A DNA stretch of 64,000 bases from Acididesulfobacillus acetoxydans (GTDB taxonomy: Bacteria > Bacillota > Desulfitobacteriia > Desulfitobacteriales > Desulfitobacteriaceae): contig NZ_LR746496.1 in NCBI RefSeq assembly GCF_902729405.1, positions 3,782,001-3,846,000 on the forward strand. The letters are read 5' to 3'. Each line of letters starts with the position of its first letter. Positions within the stretch are counted from its first letter, which is position 1. The notes beneath the pieces were generated by a model, which did not search any database, had not been told where the DNA came from, and saw only the letters and a program-made list of their open reading frames with translations. Below are positions 1-10,800 of the stretch, one piece after another. The position numbers were made by a program, and so were the translations under genes.

Positions 1-114
1 CCAACGGCTGTGCCTTTTCCCCTTGATCCCATTCAGGTGATCCCTCATGTCTTTCCGCTCATTGTCGTAATTGGAGAAAATCGACGTACCGACTGTCGTG
101 ATGATCCTTTTCAT
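1..114 (-). CDS. CARF-domain CRISPR accessory protein, N-terminal 38 codons only
   Basis: Reading leftwards from an ATG at 114, the protein begins MKRIITTVGTSIFSNYDNE and is cut by the window edge after 38 codons. The hydrophobic strand followed by TVGTS-I/L-F-x-N-Y is the hallmark start of CARF domains of the APE2256/Csm6/Csx1 type, which bind cyclic oligoadenylates made by Cas10. The ATG overlaps the cmr3 stop codon in an ATGA arrangement, and GGAGG lies just upstream, so it is translationally coupled to the type III-B operon. The effector domain, if any, is outside the window, so it could be a Csm6/Csx1 ribonuclease, a ring nuclease or another CARF protein. cmr4-cmr6 would be expected further left. 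Confidence 0.7.
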   Translation of the reverse strand, partial: MKRIITTVGTSIFSNYDNERKDMRDHLNGIKGKRHSRW

Positions 115-1196
115 GTGCTCACTCCTCCTACCAAAACCGTACCAAACCCTTCCCGGCTATAGGAATTCTCCTCCATCGGCCTATAGTGAAAAATATCCTG
201 CACCTGTTCCGGATCCCCGTCCAGCAGTTCGAAACAGTAAACACTACCGGCAGGCACCGCCCTTTTCATCGGTTTCGGGCTATTTTCCTTTATGTTAAAG
301 CCGCCTACCGAAACATACTTGTCAATGGCCGCAGTTAATAACCTAAGGGACAAACCCCGGTAGTTCCCAGTTAAATCCTTTTCATTCAGCCATTCCGGCA
401 GCCACCCGTTGGCTAAAACCGCCGGAGTCAGCAAATAGAGCTTAAAGCGTTTCTCCCCGAACGGCGCCGGTTGGGGAAGCCACTTCCGCTCGATCGTCTC
501 GTAGCCAGCCACCTTACCTTCCCCGCCTAGCCTGATAAATCCCTTGTTCGGCAGTTCCAAACCTTCATAGTCCACCAGGAAAGAGGTCTCCTTCGTCGCT
601 AAACCACTACCACGGTCCGGCGCAAGGCGCTTCATCCCTATGCGGTAAAGTTTGTGCCCTTCCGCCCGACGGTACTGACGGTCTAACGTAATTCCTATCT
701 TCGGCTCCTCCGTCACAAACTCCGATATCATGCGGTAAGGGAGCGCCTCCTGTGACCCGGAGAGGTAGTCTATAAATGTCAGGCGTTCGAGCAGTGCTCC
801 GCTCAGCGTCTCGGCTTCCCGACCTTCGGGTACGGTTAAAACCTGCGGTAGAAAATAGTTGGAAGACCTCCCGGCCGGAGACAGTTGCAAGGGATATGCC
901 CTTTGGACCTCCGTCTCTTCTTTGTCCTTCACGACATCCAGCGGGCAAGGGAAGTAAATTGTTTCCCCATTCATGAGAAGGATTGAGCGGATGCGCAAAT
1001 TGAGAGTAGGATCCTTATCCGTAGTCGCATTCGGTAGAAAGGACGGATTTTCGGCAAAAAAAGCCGTGCGCAAAGCCCCATAAAAAACAGAAGGGAACGG
1101 CGGAAAAAACCCTTCCGCCCAAAAATCCTCTCCCATCGTAAAAGGCTTACCGTCACGAAAAAAGAGAGGATCAAGCGCCTTGATTTTTAATAACAC
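111..1196 (-). CDS. cmr3: Type III-B CRISPR RAMP protein Cmr3
   Basis: A 361-residue protein of usual Cmr3 length. It begins MLLKIKALDPLFFRDGKPF, matching the Cmr3 signature (L-F-R-D-G-[KR]-P-F near the N-terminus), and has the following F-x-PFPS-x-x-GALR segment around residues 32-43. Cmr3 is the Cas5-like RAMP subunit that caps the crRNA 5' handle and contacts Cas10 in the Cmr interference complex in the cytoplasm. The gene starts inside the 3' end of cmr2 (26-bp overlap) and ends overlapping the following CARF gene, so it is part of one tightly packed leftward operon. No defects are visible. Confidence 0.9.
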   Translation of the reverse strand: MLLKIKALDPLFFRDGKPFTMGEDFWAEGFFPPFPSVFYGALRTAFFAENPSFLPNATTDKDPTLNLRIRSILLMNGETIYFPCPLDVVKDKEETEVQRAYPLQLSPAGRSSNYFLPQVLTVPEGREAETLSGALLERLTFIDYLSGSQEALPYRMISEFVTEEPKIGITLDRQYRRAEGHKLYRIGMKRLAPDRGSGLATKETSFLVDYEGLELPNKGFIRLGGEGKVAGYETIERKWLPQPAPFGEKRFKLYLLTPAVLANGWLPEWLNEKDLTGNYRGLSLRLLTAAIDKYVSVGGFNIKENSPKPMKRAVPAGSVYCFELLDGDPEQVQDIFHYRPMEENSYSREGFGTVLVGGVST

Positions 1197-2949
1197 GCGG
1201 TACCGCCTCCCTGCTCAAAAAGCGTACGACTTCGAGAAAATCGAGGAAACTATCCAGACGTTTAAGGCGGATATAATCCCGGGAGAGCACGTTCCACAGC
1301 AAATCACTTCGGGTCCTTTTGTCTTGTTCCGCCCCTGAATAGGACCGAAGGAGCAACCGTCTCAGCTCACTCCGAACCATCTCGTCAAGATGTCCCGAAG
1401 TGTTTTTGGGGTCGTCCTGTTCTTGGCTCAGGGGACGAAATTCCCTGCCGAAGATCGTGATAAAAGAGTCCGAAAAATCCTCATCGAGATTTTTCAGGAT
1501 CACTTGAATATCGTCGGTAAGCCAAGTCTCGTCTCCCGAACGCCATGGGCCCACCGTTTTAACTGTTTCACCGGAATGTTTTACAACCGCCAGTCCTAAG
1601 GCGTCCTTCCCGCTCTCAGGCTCCTTCGCTTCTTTTTCCATTCGGCGCGCCCAGTTCAGAGCTATACCCAAAGGGGTCTTATAATGGGCGATTGCCACGC
1701 CGGCTGAAAAAGTTAACTTATCAGGACTGTAAGCGGAAAAATCCAATCGGTCGAATTCGCTTCTTAACGCTTTCAGGATCTCCATTAAAGAGGACAGGTT
1801 GACCAGTCCGAGAAAATCGTCCCCCCCGGCATAAACCGTCACTCCCCGCGAATTGACGAGTATATCTCTCGCGGCTCGGCGAGCGAACTGAGACAGCGCC
1901 AGGCTCAACTCGCGATGAAAATCCCGCAGGGAAACCCCTGGCGTCAGCCTTTGCCCGGACAGCCATTTACCCATGCTATCCCCGTCGAAAACGAGAATGG
2001 CATAGTAGGGGGAAAATCTAATCTCATAACGTTTCAGACCGGTATAGACGCCCCAAGCGGCCGCCCAGTCATTCGCCGCCACCGGGCTCGGCGGAGAGGG
2101 CATTTTTCCCTGTGGATAAGCGCCTATCTCTTTGAAGTAAAAAACCAGCTCGTCATCAAAATCCTTTTCCACTTGCTCTGCCAGCGCAGCATCTTTGTCC
2201 GCTAACCTGGCATACGCGTCACTTAAGGCGATTCGGCAAGTCGAGGGAAAGGAGTTCCCCCGCTCCGCCCCGGAAGCTTGATCCCGCAGGTACAACTCCG
2301 CGCAACGTTTGATAAACCCGACTGCCCCAAGAGCTTCCCCCTCGGCCATGTACTTCGCAGGTACATGCGAAGGCAGCTTCAGTGCAGATTTGGAGAGGTA
2401 CGCCGGAGGTCTCCCCTTACTCCGATAGAACAAAGCGGTTTGCTCTCCGGTCAGCGAACATTTTCGTCCGGGCTCCGACGACGACTGCTTAAAGGGACGG
2501 ACGCTTTTGGCTTGTCCGAGAAGACGCTCAACCGACCGGTACGCTTTTTCATAGCCGCACTCCAGGGAAGAGAAGGCCCAGAAAAAGCGGAAGTAATCTT
2601 CAGTCTGCTGCCGGACACCCCCGGGTTCCGGTAAATTAAGCGTGTCTAGAATAACTTCGGCGATCCGGCGCACCTCCGAGCGCAGGTCTTCTTCCAGCCG
2701 CTCACCGATTTCTCTCATCGATTCATCATCTTCACCCTCAAGCACTGCCAAGAACCGGTTCGGCAAGAACTCCATCTCCGGCAAAGGGAAAACAATCTGT
2801 CCCTGATAGCGCTCTTGAACGGTATGCAGGCACCGGCGGCAAAAGTGAGAGAGGAGGGCGCTGCCGGCGCACAGATCTTGAGTCTTGCGCGCTTGGGCTA
2901 TGAACAATTGCACCGGTGTGACAGTAAACAAAAATAAATACTCTTTCAC
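1171..2949 (-). CDS. cmr2: Type III-B Cas10 subunit Cmr2, lacking the N-terminal HD domain
   Basis: A 592-residue large subunit of the Cmr complex. It begins directly with the first Palm-type segment (LFLFTVTPVQLFIAQARKTQ, residues 5-24), which is typical of HD-less bacterial Cmr2. The catalytic Palm shows FDGDSMGKWL (321-330) and the intact cyclase motif GGDD at 375-378, so synthesis of cyclic oligoadenylate upon target RNA binding is expected. There is no HD nuclease motif, so ssDNA cleavage by Cas10 is not predicted. The zinc-ribbon position near 164 (KCSLTGEQ) keeps only one cysteine. The start overlaps the cmr1 stop by 4 bases. Two CARF proteins in the window are the obvious signalling receivers. 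Confidence 0.92.
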   Translation of the reverse strand: MKEYLFLFTVTPVQLFIAQARKTQDLCAGSALLSHFCRRCLHTVQERYQGQIVFPLPEMEFLPNRFLAVLEGEDDESMREIGERLEEDLRSEVRRIAEVILDTLNLPEPGGVRQQTEDYFRFFWAFSSLECGYEKAYRSVERLLGQAKSVRPFKQSSSEPGRKCSLTGEQTALFYRSKGRPPAYLSKSALKLPSHVPAKYMAEGEALGAVGFIKRCAELYLRDQASGAERGNSFPSTCRIALSDAYARLADKDAALAEQVEKDFDDELVFYFKEIGAYPQGKMPSPPSPVAANDWAAAWGVYTGLKRYEIRFSPYYAILVFDGDSMGKWLSGQRLTPGVSLRDFHRELSLALSQFARRAARDILVNSRGVTVYAGGDDFLGLVNLSSLMEILKALRSEFDRLDFSAYSPDKLTFSAGVAIAHYKTPLGIALNWARRMEKEAKEPESGKDALGLAVVKHSGETVKTVGPWRSGDETWLTDDIQVILKNLDEDFSDSFITIFGREFRPLSQEQDDPKNTSGHLDEMVRSELRRLLLRSYSGAEQDKRTRSDLLWNVLSRDYIRLKRLDSFLDFLEVVRFLSREAVPRVIKNQGA

Positions 2950-3857
2950 GTTTCCCCCGCTCCCCCCAGAATCGCTGCTCGAAATTCCTCTCTTTTATCG
3001 GCCGTTGGCTTTTCTTTTTTCGGATCAAAGACCGGATGAAGTGAAGTAATCACCGGCCAGGTGATAGCGCCCCCCCGCACGATAGAGACATATTCGGGGG
3101 AGGCCAGGCGCCCTCTCGGCCCGCCCATGCCCGTATAACCGCAGTCATTGCCGTGTGAACTGGACCCAACCGTCGTGAGCAGCACATCAAGATTCCTCGT
3201 ACCTTCCCCTATCCTGATTTCCTCAACATAAGGATAATGAGCGGAACACTTTTCCCGCAGTCTGATGATTTGATCACTCTCCCCGTATCTGCCCCCGGAG
3301 AGAAGATTCATTCGGTCTAAAACCGCCTTCCGAAGAGAAACCCGTTCTGCCAAATTCAGAAGCTCGGAAGCCTTTCCATTGCAGGCCATGATTTGGAAAC
3401 ACCCAAAACCCCTCCGACTTCTCTTTCCCACGCCCCCCAGCAAGGCAGAGAGCTCAACCAGTGCCCGCAAGTGATCCGGCGAGAATCCCTGCGGCAGGTC
3501 TCGGTAAGACAGAATGAGTTGAAACGAATGGTTAACAATGGCCTTCACTTTCGGTCGCCTCTGCCCACGATACGTCGGAAGGTCGTGGTGGGGCAGAAGA
3601 GACTTCATCACCGGCCCAAAAGCGCCGCTCTTTATACGGAGAGAAAAGCTGCTCCGGCCTTCCCCAGTACCCGTTCCGCCGAAAATTTCTCCCTCCCTTC
3701 TCCTTAGCTCCTGTATATCGTCCTCCGCCTGCACGGCCCGCCACCAAAACCGTAGCATTCCTTTAAAGGAGGGGGCGCGAAGTTCCGGCAAAGCGGACCC
3801 TGCTCCGTAAAGGAACAAGGGAGACACCGTCCGGTATTGGAAATCAAGAATGGCCAA
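2946..3857 (-). CDS. cmr1: Type III-B CRISPR RAMP protein Cmr1
   Basis: A 303-residue protein beginning MAILDFQYRTVSPLFLYGAG and containing P-S-F-K-G-M-L-R-F-W-W-R (residues 29-40) followed by E-x-E-I-F-G-G-T-G. This set is diagnostic of Cmr1, the Cas7-like RAMP subunit at the end of the Cmr backbone that holds the target RNA near the 3' end of the crRNA. It is the first visible gene of the leftward operon cmr1-cmr2-cmr3-CARF and overlaps cmr2 by four bases. The gap upstream toward the array contains no further cas gene. A second, damaged cmr1-like gene lies at 16531-17259. Confidence 0.9.
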   Translation of the reverse strand: MAILDFQYRTVSPLFLYGAGSALPELRAPSFKGMLRFWWRAVQAEDDIQELRRREGEIFGGTGTGEGRSSFSLRIKSGAFGPVMKSLLPHHDLPTYRGQRRPKVKAIVNHSFQLILSYRDLPQGFSPDHLRALVELSALLGGVGKRSRRGFGCFQIMACNGKASELLNLAERVSLRKAVLDRMNLLSGGRYGESDQIIRLREKCSAHYPYVEEIRIGEGTRNLDVLLTTVGSSSHGNDCGYTGMGGPRGRLASPEYVSIVRGGAITWPVITSLHPVFDPKKEKPTADKREEFRAAILGGAGET

Positions 3858-4059
3858 ATGAACACCTCCTCAATCTGCAGCAGCCCAGATAAAGATAATC
3901 ATAGGCGCATCGTCATCACTTTTGGCTCAGCATAGGTAATTTCTGACCGCATCATTTATTCTTTCTACAATAATTTCATGATTCCTCCATCTCTCCCCGG
4001 AAAATTCGAATGTTTCGGAATTCCCGCACGTAACCCATTACAAACTGTCAGTGCCAACG

Positions 4060-4330
4060 TCCGTTCAAGCACGATCATTAGCACGACTTTTGAGAGGCCC
4101 CTCGGCAGGCATATGCTGGCTGTCGGCCACATCGTCTGGGTGACAACATCAGCGCCGGTAAGTCGAAGTTGGCGGCAATCCGCAAGGCGAACCGCTACCC
4201 GCGCTCTGCTTTGGTTCAAGTGGCCTGGCAGCCGCCCGCCAGAAAAACTAGCTCGTGCGTATCATTTACGCACTTTTTATTCGCCAGCAAATGTTTGATT
4301 TTGCCAAGCTTGTTTCTCCGCCTGTTTCCT
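4060..4330 (+). pseudogene. Decayed IS110-family transposase C-terminal fragment
   Basis: Plus-strand translation around 4145-4250 reads GDNISAGKSKLAAIRKANRY followed by PRSALVQVAW. This resembles the conserved C-terminal region of IS110/IS116/IS902 transposases (G-x-N-x-SAGK-x-K-x-x-x-x-RK-x-x-x-x-x-R-x-ALV-x-AAW). Just upstream, in another frame, FERPLGRH-type residues match the preceding F-x-x-x-RHLASWAG region, so at least one frameshift separates them. A further frame gives KL-x-RIIYAL after another break. It is a relic and cannot encode an active enzyme. IS110 recognition is from memory of the motif, not a search. Confidence 0.45.
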
Positions 4331-4675
4331 CAAACTCAACATCTGCTCCCGAGATACCTCCTCAAGACTTACCTGAGTTGAGTAAGTTATCTTCAACTCT
4401 CGCTCTCCTAGCCAACCTAGGCGAAAACGACAACCTGTCTGAATCCTCCCCTCCAGAGGATACTTCCCCTTCTTCCTCCCAGGCGACTCTCTCCTCTTGC
4501 AGATCCTTCTCCTTCTAAAACCCAAAAGATTCCCGAAACGAATTGTAATAGCTTTAACCTAGTACCGACTCCTAAGAAACGGCGTTCCGCCAAAACCCCA
4601 GAAGAAAAACGCCCCACGACCACGGAGCCAGTCGCTCGCCGCCGTGGACGCCCTCATAAACAGCAAACCGAGACC
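4280..4675 (+). pseudogene. Unrecognised broken reading frame with Ser/Pro-rich middle and RGRP-type basic tail
   Basis: One plus-strand frame runs from about 4290 to 4518 and becomes rich in Ser, Pro and Glu. A second frame, shifted relative to the first, continues from about 4480 to a stop near 4678 and ends in a basic tail with PKKRR and RRRGRPHK, an AT-hook-like sequence. Joined by one frameshift they would form a single C-terminal region. It follows the IS110-like fragment, so it may be further debris of a mobile element, but I do not recognise a family. Confidence 0.25.
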
Positions 4676-4878
4676 TAAGGCCGCGAGCAAGCTTAACGAG
4701 TTCGAAGACTCAATGGGACCCGAAGCCAATCGGGATCCTAGCCTTGCTATGCCTATTTCCGGTTTGCTATTTCTTTAATTCGCCTCCGGTCTCGGTTTTC
4801 CTCCCTGCTTTGGCTCTGCCCTCAGGGAATTTTTACGCGTAACCCCACCCCTTTGTCTCCTAAGAGTATTCTATTTTC

Positions 4879-7800
4879 AAGCCAATTCCTCATAGGCAGG
4901 CTATCGGCCAGTCGCGGTTGTAATTGACCAGGGAGCAGGCGGAGGTTTCAATTCCTCATAGGCAGGCTATCGGCGGAATGACACTGGAACAATTCCGCGC
5001 GTATGAGCGGTTTCAATTCCTCACAGGCAGACTATCGGCAATGGAAGATATTCGGAATGCGTTTGGATCCGAAAGTTTCAATTCCTCATAGGCAGGCTAT
5101 CGGCGATACGCGGGGATGGGTAAGATACACGGGGGTGAGAATGTTTCAATTCCTCATAGGCAGGCTATCGGCCGTCTTCGGCTACACCCCCTTTAAGTGC
5201 TCCCATTTGTTTCAATTCCTCATAGGCAGGCTATCGGCCGCCGGGACGAAGGCGGGATGCGATCTGTCCCACGGTTTCAATTCCTCATAGGCAGGCTATC
5301 GGCATCTATTTCCAAGATGAGGAAGGGACCTTTCTTAAGGTTTCAATTCCTCATAGGCAGGCTATCGGCCCGTAGATGACTCCGCCGACTTCGACGGTTT
5401 CTCCGAGTTTCAATTCCTCATAGGCAGGCTATCGGCGTCACAGGGTATACGAGGTCCGCCAAATGTATGACTGTTTCAATTCCTCATAGGCTCGGCGTTA
5501 TAGTTTCTCCAGGCGCTAATGATGTAACATTAGTTTCAATTCCTCATAGGCAGGCTATCGGCGGAATTTGCCTGAGATTGCCAGTGACTGGATAGGCAGT
5601 TTCAATTCCTCATAGGCAGGCTATCGGCTTCAGGATGCTGTGGAACGTAAGAATGCCAGTTTGGGTTTCAATTCCTCATAGGCAGGCTATCGGCAAATTT
5701 CGATGCTGGAGAAGTGTTTGAAAAGGCATGTTTCAATTCCTCATAGGCAGGCTATCGGCCTTCGGTTGTGAGACGCTGGAAAAGGAGGGTTTTCATGGTT
5801 TCAATTCCTCATAGGCAGGCTATCGGCGATTCAAGAGTGAAGATTGATGAATCGAGGACCACGGTTTCAATTCCTCATAGGCAGGCTATCGGCAAATTCT
5901 CCCGCGCTTCCCTATATCGTGCCAGTTTGTTTCAATTCCTCATAGGCAGGCTATCGGCAGGTCTATGGCCCGGTACAAGCGGCCCGTATGAGAACAGTTT
6001 CAATTCCTCATAGGCAGGCTATCGGCAGTTTTTGTGATTCTTCTGACAGTTCCCGGGCTTTAGTTTCAATTCCTCATAGGCAGGCTATCGGCGGGTTGGA
6101 CCATGACACTGAAATTTTTCGCGAATTGGTTTCAATTCCTCATAGGCAGGCTATCGGCTTGGCCCGTCCTGGCAATCGGCCTGGGTATCATGGGTTTCAA
6201 TTCCTCATAGGCAGGCTATCGGCGACCCCGAAACCGAAGAACTGCTGCTGCCGGTCTTGAGTTTCAATTCCTCATAGGCAGGCTATCGGCGGGGATGAAA
6301 GCGGGACCCCGAGTTGAGAAAGGAATGTTTCAATTCCTCATAGGCAGGCTATCGGCCCATGTGGGAAACGGATGTCAAGGGCGTTCTCGGCGTTTCAATT
6401 CCTCATAGGCAGGCTATCGGCAGAGCCACGGAAACGAGGGAGATGGGTATATTATACGTTTCAATTCCTCATAGGCAGGCTATCGGCTTCTCTTAGTTTA
6501 TCTTGCCGCAACCGGAAGGTTGCGTTTCAATTCCTCATAGGCAGGCTATCGGCGCGGCCCGAAGGTTGACGATGAGCTTTTTGATTTGGTTTCAATTCCT
6601 CATAGGCAGGCTATCGGCCTCCGACAGTGACGGGGTTGGCGTTAGCGTTGGGATTGTTTCAATTCCTCATAGGCAGGCTATCGGCGGCGTGCAGTTTGTC
6701 TGAGCGGCTACGTCCACCATATGTTTCAATTCCTCATAGGCAGGCTATCGGCTTCGGACCCCCTGGGCAGAAAGCTCTTTGAAAACCGCAGTTTCAATTC
6801 CTCATAGGCAGGCTATCGGCCCGCTCTGACGAACCGGGCCTCTTCGATTCGCCCTAGTTTCAATTCCTCATAGGCAGGCTATCGGCGGCGTTACACTCGC
6901 TGATACGGCCTGTTGACTCTCTGAGTTTCAATTCCTCATAGGCAGGCTATCGGCTAGAAATCGTTTGTGTTGCATACTTTCCAAACACCTGTTTCAATTC
7001 CTCATAGGCAGGCTATCGGCGGATTAAAGAGCTCCTCCCAGAAATTTACAAGACCGAGTTTCAATTCCTCATAGGCAGGCTATCGGCGCAGGTCAAACGG
7101 AACTCGAATATCTCACTTATCGGTTTCAATTCCTCATAGGCAGGCTATCGGCTTTAAGAGTATGCTATTATAATGTTAAAGACAAATAGTTTCAATTCCT
7201 CATAGGCAGGCTATCGGCATTAACAAAACATTAAAGTCTAGGCTTAGAGCCTTGGGTTTCAATTCCTCATAGGCAGGCTATCGGCGCATGGAAAAAACTG
7301 TGGCATACTGGATGGACGTCGTTTCAATTCCTCATAGGCAGGCTATCGGCGAAGAAACAAGAACAGACTGCGCAAAGCCTGGCTGAAGTTTCAATTCCTC
7401 ATAGGCAGGCTATCGGCTCCGTAGTTCTCGTTTTCCGGACCGCCGAAGAGGTGTTTCAATTCCTCATAGGCAGGCTATCGGCAGAATTCGCCCTTCTCGT
7501 TTCTCTCGATTGTTCCAGTTTCAATTCCTCATAGGCAGGCTATCGGCCGTACGCAATCCGGTCCGCTTGGCTTGACGTTAGTTGTTTCAATTCCTCATAG
7601 GCAGGCTATCGGCAGGAACGGCGCAGCCGACACCCAGATGATTCTCGCGTTTCAATTCCTCATAGGCAGGCTATCGGCGTCAAAAAATGAAGGGAGGAAG
7701 TCCCCGCTGGACTTGTTTCAATTCCTCATAGGCAGGCTATCGGCATTTTTCCTCCGCCCATGCCGCGCGGAATTGAATATGTTTCAATTCCTCATAGGCA

Positions 7801-10800
7801 GGCTATCGGCCTGGAAGACCGGCGTCAGGTCCTGAATCGTGAGATGGTTTCAATTCCTCATAGGCAGGCTATCGGCATTTCCGGTCTGTATAAGAGAATG
7901 GGAATATGGCTAGTTTCAATTCCTCATAGGCAGGCTATCGGCGGCTTTCTAGCCTTCTTTTTTTTGCCTTCATATGTGAGTTTCAATTCCTCATAGGCAG
8001 GCTATCGGCTGAGGCGGGGAATGTCTACCTTTCTAATGCTTAAAAAGTTTCAATTCCTCATAGGCAGGCTATCGGCTTAGAAATAACAGGAAATCCGCAT
8101 TCTCTGATGACTTGTTTCAATTCCTCATAGGCAGGCTATCGGCCTTATGGAGATCGATGAAATCCTGAAATCGGCTGAAGTTTCAATTCCTCATAGGCAG
8201 GCTATCGGCTCACGGGTACACCGCCAGAAGAACACCCGAACACCGAGTTTCAATTCCTCATAGGCAGGCTATCGGCGAGCACTTACCGGCACTCCCTGGC
8301 CGTACTTTAGGTGTTTCAATTCCTCATAGGCAGGCTATCGGCCAAAGACTTGTCCACCGTAAATATCCAGAAGTTATAGTTTCAATTCCTCATAGGCAGG
8401 CTATCGGCCTGTGTCGTGTTTCACTTGGCCACCTGGCCATGTTCCGGTTTCAATTCCTCATAGGCAGGCTATCGGCAATCCGCATCATGCTCTCGGCTAG
8501 GCAGTCACGGGGTTTCAATTCCTCATAGGCAGGCTATCGGCAGGTTGGACGCCATCTATGCTCAAGCAAGTCTATATAAAGTTTCAATTCCTCATAGGCA
8601 GGCTATCGGCCCAAGGCCGCGGGGAAGGCGCGGTGGGTATTAATGACGTTTCAATTCCTCATAGGCAGGCTATCGGCATAATTCTATGAAAAAAGCAGGC
8701 GGCATTATATCTCGTTTCAATTCCTCATAGGCAGGCTATCGGCGGAGAGTCAGCTCATCCCCTGGGAAGCGGGGAAGCAGTTTCAATTCCTCATAGGCAG
8801 GCTATCGGCAGGGGCGCTACGAGAAAAAGAAAGAGCAGCTATTCGAGTTTCAATTCCTCATAGGCAGGCTATCGGCGGTGCGGCATCAGGAAAGCCTACG
8901 TAGGCATCGGTGGTTTCAATTCCTCATAGGCAGGCTATCGGCCGGTCGTAGGCGCTCCGCTTACCGTAGCTCCGACAGTTTCAATTCCTCATAGGCAGGC
9001 TATCGGCGGCCGGAATTGAGTGGAAGGGACGGTTTTATCCTCCAGTTTCAATTCCTCATAGGCAGGCTATCGGCCACCGGGTTAACCTGAGCCGGGGTCT
9101 CGGTCGCCGGTTTCAATTCCTCATAGGCAGGCTATCGGCCTCGGGTGTCGTGGCCGTCGGTCGATACCTGGGGTAGTTTCAATTCCTCATAGGCAGGCTA
9201 TCGGCGGCTACAAAAAGGTGTACTGGTGCACCAAGATGGAGTTTCAATTCCTCATAGGCAGGCTATCGGCGTCCGACATGAGCTCGCGAAGAAAGGGGCA
9301 CTCGGTGTTTCAATTCCTCATAGGCAGGCTATCGGCGGTGCCACCGTCACGAGATTCCCATCTGTCGTGTTGTGTTTCAATTCCTCATAGGCAGGCTATC
9401 GGCGGAGTCCGTACGGCTGGGCGTTCCGGCTCCGGTACCGTTTCAATTCCTCATAGGCAGGCTATCGGCTTCCAAACAAATCAACTTCCCTTGTTGCCAA
9501 TGCTCGTTTCAATTCCTCATAGGCAGGCTATCGGCAAAATGATGAGATCAACTTAATTGATCTCATTGTGGGTTTCAATTCCTCATAGGCAGGCTATCGG
9601 CCAAACGCGCTTCTGACGCGGGCTGGGGGCTGTTTTAGTTTCAATTCCTCATAGGCAGGCTATCGGCGAGGGAAGTTTTAAACTATTTGGATTAGTGGTT
9701 AACAGGTTTCAATTCCTCATAGGCAGGCTATCGGCGGGCTACTGAAAGCCCAAACCGGTGGCGCGCCGTCTCGTTTCAATTCCTCATAGGCAGGCTATCG
9801 GCTGCGAAGGCCAAAGAACCTTCTGTTGTGTTTTGATGGTTTCAATTCCTCATAGGCAGGCTATCGGCTTCTATGCGTCCTCTAACGGTTATCGGCGCGC
9901 ATACAGTTTCAATTCCTCATAGGCAGGCTATCGGCGAATCGCGTAAGTCTCGCTGTCGTTGAAGCATACAAGTTTCAATTCCTCATAGGCAGGCTATCGG
10001 CGCTTCATTTTAATTTAGTCCCCCTTTGTATTGGGGGAGTTTCAATTCCTCATAGGCAGGCTATCGGCCCCATTTTCAGGTAACGATGACGGATTGTCCT
10101 GCCGGTTTCAATTCCTCATAGGCAGGCTATCGGCACGCAATCTGTACTAGACTTTTTGAGGGAAAAGTGAGTTTCAATTCCTCATAGGCAGGCTATCGGC
10201 CATTAATGCCGCTTTACCTACGCTAATGGGGAATATGTTTCAATTCCTCATAGGCAGGCTATCGGCTGAAACATTGCGGTCCCGCCCGCGCGTGGCAAGA
10301 TTGTTTCAATTCCTCATAGGCAGGCTATCGGCGGATTAGATACAGGGATGTTGTCTTGGGATTCTATTGTTTCAATTCCTCATAGGCAGGCTATCGGCTA
10401 CTGGCTTCAACATCATTTTCGAAATTCATGAAGTGTTTCAATTCCTCATAGGCAGGCTATCGGCTACGGATGATATAGACCTGGTCTATCCTGAATCCGG
10501 TTTCAATTCCTCATAGGCAGGCTATCGGCTTCCTTCCAATTCATAGTCATTTTAAACCAACCTCCGTTTCAATTCCTCATAGGCAGGCTATCGGCTTTTT
10601 TCCTTCTCGAAATATTTCAGAACTGGCACGAGTTTCAATTCCTCATAGGCAGGCTATCGGCGTATCTCAAAATGAGACACCGTGTACATGATACGTAGTT
10701 TCAATTCCTCATAGGCAGGCTATCGGCGACGGAAAACCTTTTCTTGCGGAAATTGACATTCCGGTTTCAATTCCTCATAGGCAGGCTATCGGCGAAGACA

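Larger units (their letters stand above)
3858..4878. other. Gene-poor interval between cmr1 and the distal end of the CRISPR array
   Basis: About 1 kb without a convincing intact gene. It must contain the promoter for the cmr operon (minus strand, near 3860-3960), but I cannot point to clear -35/-10 boxes. The middle (about 4060-4330) carries remnants of an IS110-type transposase on the plus strand. The segment 4280-4675 carries a second damaged plus-strand reading frame. The last 200 bases before the array are A/T-richer and show no open frame. Confidence 0.6.

Noticed and set aside
3965-4219. Minus-strand frame of 84 codons upstream of cmr1
   Set aside because: It is antisense to the IS110-like remnant, without motif or ribosome site.
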